Part shown: positions 1 to 6,734 of the stretch, piece by piece
How positions within the stretch are numbered: the first letter of the stretch is position 1
How the letters are laid out: every line of letters starts with the position of its first letter
Assembly (NCBI GenBank): GCA_021788795.1
Contig: JAJYKG010000065.1
Location: forward strand, 1-9,637
DNA length: 9,637 nt
From: Thermoplasmata archaeon
GTDB lineage: Archaea > Thermoplasmatota > Thermoplasmata > RBG-16-68-12
Direction of reading: 5' to 3'
Position numbers and translations under genes: made by a program
Notes under the pieces: generated by a model
The model's database searches: none
Seen by the model: the letters and a program-made list of their open reading frames with translations, nothing else
What the model was told of the DNA's origin: nothing

Positions 1-96
1 CAGGGCGCCGATGACCGCGAAGACCTTGCGCCATCGGGACCACTTCGGCCTAGAGGGCGACGGGGACTCGGGCTTCGCGGCGGTCTCGGCGCTCAT
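1..96 (-). CDS. N-terminal fragment of unidentified, probably membrane-anchored protein (partial)
   Basis: Read on the minus strand, an ATG at 96 opens a frame that stays open for 32 codons to the left edge. The peptide begins MSAETAAKPESPSPSRPKW and continues through a basic stretch (WRK) into a hydrophobic run (VFAVIGAL). A polar, Pro/Ser-rich cytosolic tail, then basic residues, then the start of a hydrophobic helix is typical of a membrane protein N-terminus, and much less like a random GC-rich frame. An AT-rich patch (124-134) lies about 30 bases upstream of the ATG, where a TATA box would sit for a leaderless transcript. It diverges from the ABC transporter operon. The product cannot be named because the rest lies outside the window. 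Confidence 0.5.
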   Translation of the reverse strand, partial: MSAETAAKPESPSPSRPKWSRWRKVFAVIGAL

Positions 97-274
97 GGGC
101 GCCGCAGGAAACGGGGGGCGGCTAAGAAGATTTGGCCCACGGCGCGAGGAGCTGCAGGCAGGCCGGGGTGCGGAGCCGGCACCTTCCACGGGGGACTTCT
201 TCTCCCAGCAGGTGGAACCTATCGGCCACTTCTGCTCAGAACGCTCAAGTACCCCGTCCCGCATCGAACGCGCG
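97..274. other. Divergent intergenic region
   Basis: This 178-base gap separates the leftward partial gene from the rightward ABC transporter genes and must hold both promoters. Candidate AT-richer patches are 124-134 (for the leftward gene) and around 242-253 (for the rightward gene, about 27 bases before its ATG). Neither is a good TATA match. A 5-bp hairpin, GGTGC/GCACC, occurs at about 167-183. An open frame on the plus strand runs through the gap in phase with the ATPase, but its peptide is low-complexity and unlike any ABC protein, so I treat it as non-coding. Confidence 0.35.
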
Positions 275-1156
275 ATGGCGGTCATCGAGGTGGACGGTCT
301 CGGGAAGACCTATCCCGGCGGCACGAAGGCCCTCCACGACGTGAGCTTCCAGGTCCCGAAGGGCGAGGTCTTCTGCCTCCTCGGCCGCAACGGGGCGGGG
401 AAGACGACCCTCCTCCGGATCCTGGCGACCCAGCTGCGGCCGACGACGGGACGGGCGGTCGTCCTCGGCCACGACGTCGTCCACGAGGCGAAGCTCGTCC
501 GGGAGAAGATCTCCGTCGTGCCGCAGGAGGCGCGTCCGCAGATGATGCTCTCCGGGTACGACCACATCTACCTCATGTCCCTGATCCGCGGCATGCCGCG
601 GCCTGAGGCGCGGAAGCGCACGCGGGCGATCATGGAGGAGTTCGACCTCTGGGAGCACAAGGACAAGCTCACGGCCGACCTGAGCGGCGGCCTCCGACAG
701 CGGGTGATGATCGCGATCGCCCTGACGATGGACCCCGAGCTCATCTTCCTCGACGAGCCCACGATCGGCCTTGATCCCCTGGGCCGGCGGCAGGTGTGGT
801 CCATGGTCCGCCGGCTGGCGAAGCAGGGCGTCACGGTCCTCCTGACGACGCATTACATGGACGAGGCCGAGAAGCTCGCCGGCCGCCTCGCGATCGTGGA
901 CCGGGGCCAGATGGTGTTCCTCGGCAGCGTCGAGGCGGCGAAGGCCCGCGCGGCGCACGGGATGCAGGTCGTCGTCGAGCCGATGAACGGGAACGGCGGG
1001 GAGCCTGAGGTCCTCAGCCCGACCTCGGACACGGAGATCCTCGCGATCGTCCAGCGCGGGATCCAGGAGGGGCGGCGGGTCACGTTCAAGCCGCCGACGC
1101 TCGAGGACGCGTTCATCGCGATGGTGGGAGGTGGGATCGATGATGAGGGCGCGTGA
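275..1156 (+). CDS. ABC-2 type transporter ATP-binding protein
   Basis: This is a 293-residue nucleotide-binding subunit of an ABC-2 (DrrA/NatA/CcmA-like) exporter; it hydrolyses ATP on the cytosolic face to drive the permease encoded next. All ATPase motifs are visible: Walker A GRNGAGKTT (37-45), Q-loop Gln84, signature LSGGLRQR (136-143), Walker B LIFLDEP (156-162), D-loop GLDP (165-168) and switch His193. The C-terminal extension ends in PTLEDAFIAM (274-283), common in this subfamily. The frame stays open upstream to position 11, but homology begins at the ATG at 275 (MAVIEVDGLGKTY), and the upstream part overlaps a divergent gene, so 275 is the chosen start. No Shine-Dalgarno site precedes it, so the transcript may be leaderless. 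The 3' end overlaps the permease start. The substrate cannot be told from sequence; drugs, lipids, ions and polysaccharides are all handled by this family. Confidence 0.93.
   Translation: MAVIEVDGLGKTYPGGTKALHDVSFQVPKGEVFCLLGRNGAGKTTLLRILATQLRPTTGRAVVLGHDVVHEAKLVREKISVVPQEARPQMMLSGYDHIYLMSLIRGMPRPEARKRTRAIMEEFDLWEHKDKLTADLSGGLRQRVMIAIALTMDPELIFLDEPTIGLDPLGRRQVWSMVRRLAKQGVTVLLTTHYMDEAEKLAGRLAIVDRGQMVFLGSVEAAKARAAHGMQVVVEPMNGNGGEPEVLSPTSDTEILAIVQRGIQEGRRVTFKPPTLEDAFIAMVGGGIDDEGA
1127..1133 (+). promoter_or_regulatory. Shine-Dalgarno site for ABC permease
   Basis: GGAGGTG lies within the 3' end of the ATPase gene, with GGAGGT ending seven bases before the ATG at 1140. A GTG at 1131 is in the same frame but overlaps this site and so cannot be served by it. 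The site therefore fixes the permease start at 1140 and indicates translational coupling within the operon. Confidence 0.7.
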
Positions 1157-1877
1157 GGCCGTGTACATCGGCCTGTTCGACTCCCTCCCGCTCCTGCGGG
1201 ACCCCATGCTCCTGATCCTCCTGAGCCTGATCGCCTTCCTGCCCGTCCTCTTCATCTTCGCCTTCGGGGTGGGCGGGGGCGCCCTCCTCGCCTCCGTGGT
1301 CGGGGCGATCGTCCTGAGCCTCGCGTTCGCGGGCATCGGCTCCGCGCAGTCCGTCTACTTCAACAAGCACTGGTTCCGCTTCCAGGACATCTTCGTCGCC
1401 TCGAGGGTGTCACCGATCTCGTACGCGCTCGGCCTGAGCGTGAGCACCCTCCTCGTGTCCCTGCCCGCCCTCGTGATCGCGTTCGCGGTCCTGATGCTCG
1501 ACACGCCGATGGGCGTGCTCGGGCTCCTCGCCCTCCTCGCGGTCGCGGGCCTGACGTGGATGGCGATGCTCCTCATGGGCTTCGCCCTCGGCGCGTCGAC
1601 GAAGAACACGCGGCGCGCGAACTCCCTCCCGCAGCTCCTCGGGCTCCTCCTGGGCTTCCTCCCGCCCGTGTACTATCCGCTCAGCCAGCTGCCGCCGGCC
1701 CTCCAGCCCCTCGCCCTCGCGCTCCCGACGACGAACGCGGCCCAGCTCGCGAAGTACTACGCGGGCCTGATCCCCCTCACGCCCCTCGAGTTCTGGTTCG
1801 GGTGGGCCTACCTGGTCGGCTTCGTGGCCGCGATGGTCGTCATCGCGTCGCGGATGGCCCACTGGATGGATCCGTGA
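1140..1877 (+). CDS. ABC-2 type transporter permease
   Basis: This is a 245-residue integral membrane protein, the transmembrane partner of the ATPase just upstream. Hydrophobic segments occur at about residues 24-43, 48-70, 96-120, 125-150, 163-180 and 218-238, giving about six helices as usual for ABC-2 permeases. The loop after the second helix (FRFQDIFVASRVSPISYALG, 79-98) and the segment FLPPVYYPLSQLPP (173-186), followed by LPTTNAAQL, match the family's coupling and signature regions. The start at 1140 follows the Shine-Dalgarno site; a second ATG at 1143 is also possible. The gene overlaps the ATPase by 17 bases, so the two are surely co-transcribed. It stops nine bases from the oppositely oriented CoA-transferase gene, with no clear terminator between. 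Export is likelier than import because no solute-binding protein is nearby; the substrate is unknown. Confidence 0.9.
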   Translation: MMRAREAVYIGLFDSLPLLRDPMLLILLSLIAFLPVLFIFAFGVGGGALLASVVGAIVLSLAFAGIGSAQSVYFNKHWFRFQDIFVASRVSPISYALGLSVSTLLVSLPALVIAFAVLMLDTPMGVLGLLALLAVAGLTWMAMLLMGFALGASTKNTRRANSLPQLLGLLLGFLPPVYYPLSQLPPALQPLALALPTTNAAQLAKYYAGLIPLTPLEFWFGWAYLVGFVAAMVVIASRMAHWMDP

Positions 1878-1886
1878 CCCTCGACG

Positions 1887-3797
1887 TCACGCCTTCGCGG
1901 CCGGGGCGGGACGCTCGAAGCGCAGCCGGAGCTGGTAGTTCCCGGCCGACGCGATCGTCTCCACGGGGAAGCCGAGCTTGTGGAGGACCTTCATGGCCGG
2001 CGGGTTGTCGGGGAGGATCTCCGCCTCGAAGCCCGCGATCCCGTTCTCCCGCGCGATCCGGGCGAGGTACTTGACCAGGTACGCGCCGATGCCGCGCCTC
2101 TGGAAGTCGTCCCGCACGAGGTAGGAGACCTCCGCGACGTTCGTCGAGCGGTTCAGGAAGTAGCGGCCGACGCAGATGATCTCCTCGCGCTCCGGCTTCT
2201 CCGGGTCCTGGACGATCCCGACGATCCCCATCTCGTTCGTGTAGTCGATGTGGACGAAGTGGACGAGGTCGCGGTGGGGCAGGGACTTCAGGGAGCGGAA
2301 GAACCGGTGGTAGATCGTCTGCTCCGAGAGGCGGTAGAAGAGGTCCTTCATCATGTCCTCGTCCGTCATCTTGATCGGGCGGAAGAAGACCTTCGTGCCG
2401 TCCTCGAACGTGTGGCTCATCTCCCACCGCTCCGGGTAGACCATCCCGACCTCGGAGATCTCCGGCACGTCGTCCGCGATGTACTTGAGCGCCTTCGCCT
2501 GGCGGATCAGGTCGGGGCGGAACTTCGGGTGGGCGATCGAGATGAGGGCGAGGGCGCGCTCCTGGATCGTGCGGCCGTGCAAGTACGCGACGCCCCACTC
2601 CGTGACCACGTAGTGCACGTCGCCGCGGCTCGTGACCACGCCGGCCCCGGGCTTGAGCTGGGAGGTGATCCGCGAGACGGTGCCGTCCTCCGCGGTCGCG
2701 GGCAGGGCGATAATCGGCTTGCCACCCTTGGACCGCGCAGCGCCGCGCACGAAGTCCACCTGCCCGCCGATCCCGGAGTAGAAGTAGGCCCCGAGGCTGT
2801 CCGCGCAGACCTGGCCCGTGAGGTCGACCTCGAGGGCGCTGTTGATCGACACCATGCGTTCGTTCTGCGAGATGACGAACGGGTCGTTCGTGTGCGACAC
2901 GGGGTGGAACTCGATGAACGGGTTGTTGTCCACGAAGTCGTAGAGCTTCCGCGAGCCCATGCAGAACGCCGCGACGATCTTGCCCTTGTGGAGCGTCTTC
3001 TTCATGTTCGTAATCACGCCGAGCTCGACGAGGTGCATCATCCCGTCGGAGAACATCTCCGTGTGGACCCCGAGGTCCCGCTTGTCGCGCAAGTAGTAGA
3101 GCACGCTGTCCGGGATCGTCCCGATCCCCATCTGGAGCGTGGAACCGTCCTCGATCAGGTTCGCGATGTACTTCCCGATGTTGCGGGCGGTCTCGTCCGC
3201 GACGCCGACCTGCGTCTCGAGGATCGGGTAATCCACGGGGACGAGGAAATCGATGTCGTCCACGTGGAGGAAGGCGTCGCCGAGGGTCCGCGGCATCTGG
3301 TCGTTGACCTCCGCAATCACCAGGTTCGCGGCCTCCGTGGCCGGCTTGACGACGTCCGTGCTCACGCCGTAGGAGCAGTAGCCGTGCCGGTCCGGCGGGC
3401 TCACCTGGATCAGGGCCACGTCGACGGGGACGCGGCCCGTCTCGAAGAGCCGCGGGATCTCCCCGAGGAAGATGGGCGTGTAGTCCGCGCGGCCCTGGGC
3501 GACGGCCTCGCGGACGTTCGGGCCGATGAAGAGGGCGTTGTGGCGGAAGTTCTCGCCCCACTTCGGCTCCGCGTAGGGGGCGATGCCCAGGGTCATGATG
3601 TGGACGATCTCCGTCCCGAAGACCGCGTTCGCGCGGGCCACGAGGGCCTCGACGAGCCGCTGCGGCTCGGCGGCCCCGGACCCGATGAAGATGTGGTCCC
3701 CGCTCTGGACGGCCCCGACGGCCTCCTCGGGCGTCCGGACCTTCTCCTCGTAGCGTTCGGTCCAGCCCGGCTGGGCCGTTGCGTCGGGTCGGGCCAT
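1887..3797 (-). CDS. Bifunctional acetyl-CoA hydrolase/CoA-transferase with C-terminal GNAT acetyltransferase
   Basis: This is a 636-residue two-domain protein. Residues about 10-450 are a class I CoA-transferase of the acetyl-CoA hydrolase/4-hydroxybutyrate CoA-transferase family. They contain GIGTIPDSVL (224-233), HTEMFSDG (245-252) with Glu247 as the expected catalytic glutamate, the CoA-site loop SGIGGQVDF (341-349), the conserved GGKPIIALPAT (358-368) and TEWGVAYLHGRT (399-410). Such enzymes move CoA between acyl groups through a glutamyl-CoA intermediate, or hydrolyse acyl-CoA. Residues about 465-630 are a GNAT domain. They include the Pat-like start VFFRPIKMTDEDMM and IYHRFF, acetyl-CoA loop QRRGIG (566-571) and the late motif NPPAMKVLHKLGF (598-610). 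No signal peptide is present, so the protein is cytosolic. It begins 40 bases after acs on the same strand and is probably co-transcribed. The fusion layout is known in databases. The real acyl substrates and the GNAT target are not known from sequence; acetate or 4-hydroxybutyrate, and Acs as target, are inferences. Confidence 0.92.
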   Translation of the reverse strand: MARPDATAQPGWTERYEEKVRTPEEAVGAVQSGDHIFIGSGAAEPQRLVEALVARANAVFGTEIVHIMTLGIAPYAEPKWGENFRHNALFIGPNVREAVAQGRADYTPIFLGEIPRLFETGRVPVDVALIQVSPPDRHGYCSYGVSTDVVKPATEAANLVIAEVNDQMPRTLGDAFLHVDDIDFLVPVDYPILETQVGVADETARNIGKYIANLIEDGSTLQMGIGTIPDSVLYYLRDKRDLGVHTEMFSDGMMHLVELGVITNMKKTLHKGKIVAAFCMGSRKLYDFVDNNPFIEFHPVSHTNDPFVISQNERMVSINSALEVDLTGQVCADSLGAYFYSGIGGQVDFVRGAARSKGGKPIIALPATAEDGTVSRITSQLKPGAGVVTSRGDVHYVVTEWGVAYLHGRTIQERALALISIAHPKFRPDLIRQAKALKYIADDVPEISEVGMVYPERWEMSHTFEDGTKVFFRPIKMTDEDMMKDLFYRLSEQTIYHRFFRSLKSLPHRDLVHFVHIDYTNEMGIVGIVQDPEKPEREEIICVGRYFLNRSTNVAEVSYLVRDDFQRRGIGAYLVKYLARIARENGIAGFEAEILPDNPPAMKVLHKLGFPVETIASAGNYQLRLRFERPAPAAKA

Positions 3798-3837
3798 GCT
3801 CTCGCTCCGGTCTCCGCGGCGCCTATGGTCGTCCGGC

Positions 3838-5799
3838 CTAAGGAGCCTTGCCCTCCACGGCCGCCAGCCACTTCCGGACTTCCTCGACCGCGCCGGGGTC
3901 CTCGAGCGTCGTCGTGTCGCCGATCTCCTGGCCCGAGACCAGGGCGCGAATCACGCGGCGCATGATCTTCCCGCTGCGGGTCTTCGGGAGCTTGTCCGTG
4001 ATGTAGATGGTCTCCGGGACCGCGATAGGCCCGATCTCCGCACGGACGTGCTTCTTGAGCTCGCCCACGAGCTCCGGGGACCGGTGGTTCCCGCTCTTCA
4101 GGACGACGTAGGCCACGAGGACCTGCCCCTTGAGCGGGTCCGGCTTGCCCACGACCGCGGCCTCGGCCACCTGGGAGTGGCTCACGAGGGCCGACTCGAC
4201 CTCCATCGTACCGACGCGGTGCCCGGACAGGTTGATCACGTCGTCAATCCGGCCCATGAGCCAGAAGAAGCCGTCCCCGTCCATCCGGCAGCCGTCGCCC
4301 GTGAAGTACTTGCCTTTGATCTGGGACCAGTACGTCGCCTTGTACCGCTCGGGGTCCTTGAAGATCGTCATGAGCATCGCGGGCCACGGCTTGGTGATCA
4401 CGAGGTAGCCTCCTTTGTTCACGCCCGCGACGGCCCCGGTCTCGTCCACGACCTCGGCACTCACGCCGGGGAACGGCAGCACCGCAGAGCCGGGCTTCAG
4501 CGTGCTGATCCCCGGCAGCGGCGTGATGAGGATCATCCCCGTCTCCGTCTGCCACCACGTGTCGACGACGGGGCAGCGGCTGCCGCCGATCGTCCGGTAG
4601 TACCAGCGCCACGCCTCCGGGTTGATCGGCTCGCCCACGGTCCCCAGGAGGCGCAGGGAGGACAGGTCGTGCCCCTGGGGCCACTCGTCGCCCCACCGCA
4701 TGCACGCGCGGATCGCGGTCGGCGCGGTGTACATGATCGTGATGCCGTACTCCTCGACGAGCTTCCACCAGCGGTCCTGCTTGGGGAAGTCCGGGGAGCC
4801 CTCGTACATGAAGGAGGTCGCGCCGTTCGCCAGGGGCCCGTAGACGATGTAGGAGTGGCCGGTGACCCAGCCGATGTCCGCGGTGCACCAGTAGAAGTCG
4901 TCCTCGTGGATGTCGAAGATCAGCTTGTGCGTCGACGCCACGCCGACGAGGTATCCGCCGGTCGAGTGGACGATGCCCTTGGGCTTGCCCGTCGTGCCCG
5001 ACGTGTAGAGGATGAAGAGCGGGTCCGTGGCGTCCATGGGCTCGGGCGGGTACCAGTCGTCCGCCTTCGCCATGAGGTCGTCCCACCACGCGTCGCGGCC
5101 CTCCTTCATGGCGCAGTCCCCGCTCGCCCGCTTGTACACGACGACGTGCTTCACGATCGAGAGGTCGGCGATGCCCTCGTCCACGGCCTTCTTGAGGGCG
5201 ACGAGGCCGCCGCGCCGGTACCCGTAGTCCGCGGTCACGACGACCGAGGACTCCGCGTCCAGGACGCGGTCGTGCACGGCCTTGGAGCTGAAGCCGCCGA
5301 AGATCACGCTGTGGATCGCGCCGATCCGGGAGCACGCCAGCATCGCGATGGGCAGCTCAGGGATCATGGGCATGTAGATCGTCACGCGGTCCCCGCGCTT
5401 GACGCCGAGGGCCTTGAGGACGTTCGCGAACTTGTTCACCTCGCGCCAGAGCTGGTGGTAGGTGAAGACCTTCTTGTCCCCGGGCTCGCCCTCCCAGACG
5501 ATCGCGGCCTTGTTGCGCCGGCCGTCCGTCAGGTGGCGGTCCAGGCAGTTCTCCGAGACGTTGAGCTTTCCCCCGGGGAACCACTTCGCGAAGGGCTCCT
5601 GCCAGTCGAGGACCTTGTCCCACTTCCGGATCCAGTGCAGGCCTTCCGCCTGCCCGGCCCAGAACTTCTCGAAGTCCTTGTCCGCGTCGCGGTACAGGGA
5701 GTCGTCCTTCACGAGCGCCCGCGCGGTGAACTCCTTCGGCGGGACGTACTGTTCGCCTTCCTTGAGCAAGCTGTCGATAGTGGCGCTGGAAACGACCAT
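3838..5799 (-). CDS. acs: Acetyl-CoA synthetase (AMP-forming)
   Basis: This 653-residue enzyme activates acetate with ATP and CoA to acetyl-CoA, AMP and pyrophosphate in the cytosol. Family features in order: N-terminal ACS region (FEKFWAGQ, 43-50), P-loop YTSGTTGKPKG (265-275), VDTWWQTETG (412-421), YFTGDG (498-503), hinge motif GRIDDVINLSGHRVGT (516-531) and the C-terminal catalytic lysine motif PKTRSGKIMRR (605-615, Lys611). Trp416 in the TWWQTE motif matches the tryptophan that restricts characterised Acs enzymes to acetate-sized acids. Length is normal for Acs. The frame runs open to an ATG at 5859, but a TATA box at 5843-5848 lies inside that extension, and the extra 20 residues do not look like Acs, so the ATG at 5799 is chosen. 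It heads a likely operon with the CoA-transferase/GNAT fusion and diverges from the acetate transporter gene. Lys611 is the residue that Pat-type GNATs acetylate to inactivate Acs in other organisms. Confidence 0.97.
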   Translation of the reverse strand: MVVSSATIDSLLKEGEQYVPPKEFTARALVKDDSLYRDADKDFEKFWAGQAEGLHWIRKWDKVLDWQEPFAKWFPGGKLNVSENCLDRHLTDGRRNKAAIVWEGEPGDKKVFTYHQLWREVNKFANVLKALGVKRGDRVTIYMPMIPELPIAMLACSRIGAIHSVIFGGFSSKAVHDRVLDAESSVVVTADYGYRRGGLVALKKAVDEGIADLSIVKHVVVYKRASGDCAMKEGRDAWWDDLMAKADDWYPPEPMDATDPLFILYTSGTTGKPKGIVHSTGGYLVGVASTHKLIFDIHEDDFYWCTADIGWVTGHSYIVYGPLANGATSFMYEGSPDFPKQDRWWKLVEEYGITIMYTAPTAIRACMRWGDEWPQGHDLSSLRLLGTVGEPINPEAWRWYYRTIGGSRCPVVDTWWQTETGMILITPLPGISTLKPGSAVLPFPGVSAEVVDETGAVAGVNKGGYLVITKPWPAMLMTIFKDPERYKATYWSQIKGKYFTGDGCRMDGDGFFWLMGRIDDVINLSGHRVGTMEVESALVSHSQVAEAAVVGKPDPLKGQVLVAYVVLKSGNHRSPELVGELKKHVRAEIGPIAVPETIYITDKLPKTRSGKIMRRVIRALVSGQEIGDTTTLEDPGAVEEVRKWLAAVEGKAP

Positions 5800-5842
5800 G
5801 TCGCCTACCCCGGTACAGGAGCGTTCGAGGGCCGTCACCCGG

Positions 5843-5848
5843 TTATAA
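5843..5848 (-). promoter_or_regulatory. TATA box of acs operon
   Basis: CCTTATAACC read on the minus strand contains TTATAA, standing out in GC-rich sequence. It lies 44-49 bases upstream of the chosen acs start. With the usual archaeal spacing of about 25 bases to the transcription start, the leader would be about 20 bases. A TTGACG lies only five bases before TTATAA on the minus strand, far from the 17-base spacing of a bacterial sigma-70 promoter, so an archaeal TATA reading is preferred. Confidence 0.6.
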
Positions 5849-5870
5849 GGAATCGTCAAGCACAGTCCTT

Positions 5871-5884
5871 AGAATGTATATTCT
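5871..5884. promoter_or_regulatory. AT-rich near-palindrome between acs and satP
   Basis: AGAATGTATATTCT is a 14-base inverted repeat with six of seven pairs matching (only the G/T pair at 5876/5879 fails). It is AT-rich in GC-rich surroundings and lies about 25 bases from the acs TATA box, in the gap shared by two divergent acetate genes. It could be the TATA element of satP (reading GTATATTC), a dimeric regulator's operator, or both. If it is the satP TATA box, transcription would start near 5905 and leave a leader of about 130 bases. Confidence 0.4.
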
Positions 5885-5897
5885 CGATGGCGCACGA

Positions 5898-5921
5898 GGG
5901 GCGGTGGGCTGGCGCCGCCCC
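5898..5921 (+). other. GC-rich hairpin in satP upstream region
   Basis: GGGGCGG (5898-5904) and CCGCCCC (5915-5921) form a perfect 7-bp stem around a 10-base loop. It lies between the AT-rich palindrome and the satP start. If transcription begins near 5905 it would be only partly transcribed; if it begins earlier it would fold at the 5' end of the leader. No T-run follows, so it is not an obvious terminator. Chance pairing is a real alternative at this base composition. Confidence 0.25.
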
Positions 5922-6020
5922 TGCGGCCCGCGTCCGTACGGTATGTTCCATAGCTCTTTGCCCCGGCGGACCTCACCGGGCGGGAAAGGTCCCCGGGAGA
6001 TGCGGCGGACCGAAACGGAC

Positions 6021-6026
6021 GGAGGT
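6021..6026 (+). promoter_or_regulatory. Shine-Dalgarno site for satP
   Basis: GGAGGT sits nine bases before the ATG at 6036. The reading frame is open further upstream (to an ATG at 5874), but the transporter homology begins only after 6036, so this site settles the start. Confidence 0.7.
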
Positions 6027-6035
6027 AGACCAAGG

Positions 6036-6665
6036 ATGAGCCAACAGATGATGTTTCCGAGCCCTAGCGTACACGACAAAGCCCTCCTCGCGGATCCCGC
6101 GCCGCTGGGCTTGGCCGGCTTCGCCTTCACGACGTTCCTCCTGAGCTTCATCAACGTCGGCTGGCTCACGGGCGCCGACGCCATCGGGACCGTGATTCCC
6201 CTCGCGATCTTCTGGGGCGGCCTCGGCCAGCTCCTCGCGGGCGTCTTCGAGATGCGCAAGGGGAACACCTTCGGCTTCACGGCGTTCTCCAGCTACGGCG
6301 CCTTCTGGCTCTTCTTCGCGACCCTCGAGATCCTGGGAGCCTTGCACGTCGTCGTGGTCACGGACGTGGCCGTCGGCACCTCGCTCCTCCTGTTCGGGAT
6401 CTTCACGTTCTACATGTGGATCCCCGCGATGTTCGCGAACCTCGGGCTGAACCTGACGTTCCTCTTCCTGTGGCTCGCGTTCGTCTTCCTCGGGCTGGGC
6501 GACATCCTGCCCAACGGCACCGTGACCCAGGTCGGCGGGGTCCTCGGGATCCTCGCCGCGGCCGCCGCGGCGTACACGAGCTTCGCCATCGTGACGAACT
6601 CGAACCTCGGGCCGGGGACAATCCCCCTGGGACCCGGGATGCGCCGGCGCACCAAGGCCGCGTGA
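6036..6665 (+). CDS. satP: GPR1/FUN34/YaaH (SatP) family acetate transporter
   Basis: This 209-residue inner-membrane protein belongs to the AceTr family, whose members carry acetate and sometimes succinate, usually with protons. The family signature appears as DPAPLGLAGFAFTTFLLS (20-37), with Asp in place of the usual Asn at its first position. A second conserved stretch, EMRKGNTFGFTAFSSYGAFW (72-91), is almost canonical. About six hydrophobic helices follow (roughly 22-44, 50-71, 80-103, 112-134, 137-158, 166-186), with a short polar N-terminus and a basic C-terminal tail (GMRRRTKAA). Length is normal for the family. The start is fixed by the Shine-Dalgarno site at 6021-6026. The gene diverges from acs, which strongly supports acetate as substrate, and is followed by a hairpin terminator. 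Confidence 0.94.
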   Translation: MSQQMMFPSPSVHDKALLADPAPLGLAGFAFTTFLLSFINVGWLTGADAIGTVIPLAIFWGGLGQLLAGVFEMRKGNTFGFTAFSSYGAFWLFFATLEILGALHVVVVTDVAVGTSLLLFGIFTFYMWIPAMFANLGLNLTFLFLWLAFVFLGLGDILPNGTVTQVGGVLGILAAAAAAYTSFAIVTNSNLGPGTIPLGPGMRRRTKAA

Positions 6666-6677
6666 AGAACCCCGGTC

Positions 6678-6720
6678 GGGCCGCCGGCGTCGGGCCGGCG
6701 GTCCCCTTTCCTTCTTTCTC
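6678..6720 (+). terminator. Hairpin terminator after satP
   Basis: GGGCCGCCGGC (6678-6688) and GCCGGCGGTCCC (6694-6705) pair over 11 positions with one G-T wobble and a 5-base GTCGG loop. A pyrimidine tract rich in T (6704-6720, CCCTTTCCTTCTTTCTC) follows. It begins 13 bases after the satP stop codon and lies in the 69-base gap between converging genes. The T-rich side favours termination of the rightward satP transcript; the leftward dehydrogenase transcript would pass the stem without a clear T-run. Confidence 0.6.
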
Positions 6721-6734
6721 CATCGCCGCACGGC

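Noticed and set aside
245..1336. Minus-strand frame of 363 codons opposite the ABC ATPase
   Set aside because: It is antisense to a gene with every ABC motif, and its peptide is Arg/Asp/Leu-rich without homology.
1840..3561. Long minus-strand frame (573 codons) and an even longer plus-strand frame at 1980-3965 over the CoA-transferase gene
   Set aside because: Both translate to Arg/Asp/Val/Leu/Pro-rich low-complexity peptides with no family motifs, and both overlap a full-length recognisable enzyme. They are artefacts of high GC at third codon positions.
5843..5865. Bacterial-style -35/-10 promoter (TTGACG and TATAAC on the minus strand)
   Set aside because: The two hexamers are only about six bases apart instead of about 17, so they do not form a sigma-70 promoter.
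3796..6039. Plus-strand frame of 747 codons opposite acs
   Set aside because: It runs antisense over nearly all of acs, has low-complexity composition and no recognisable motif.
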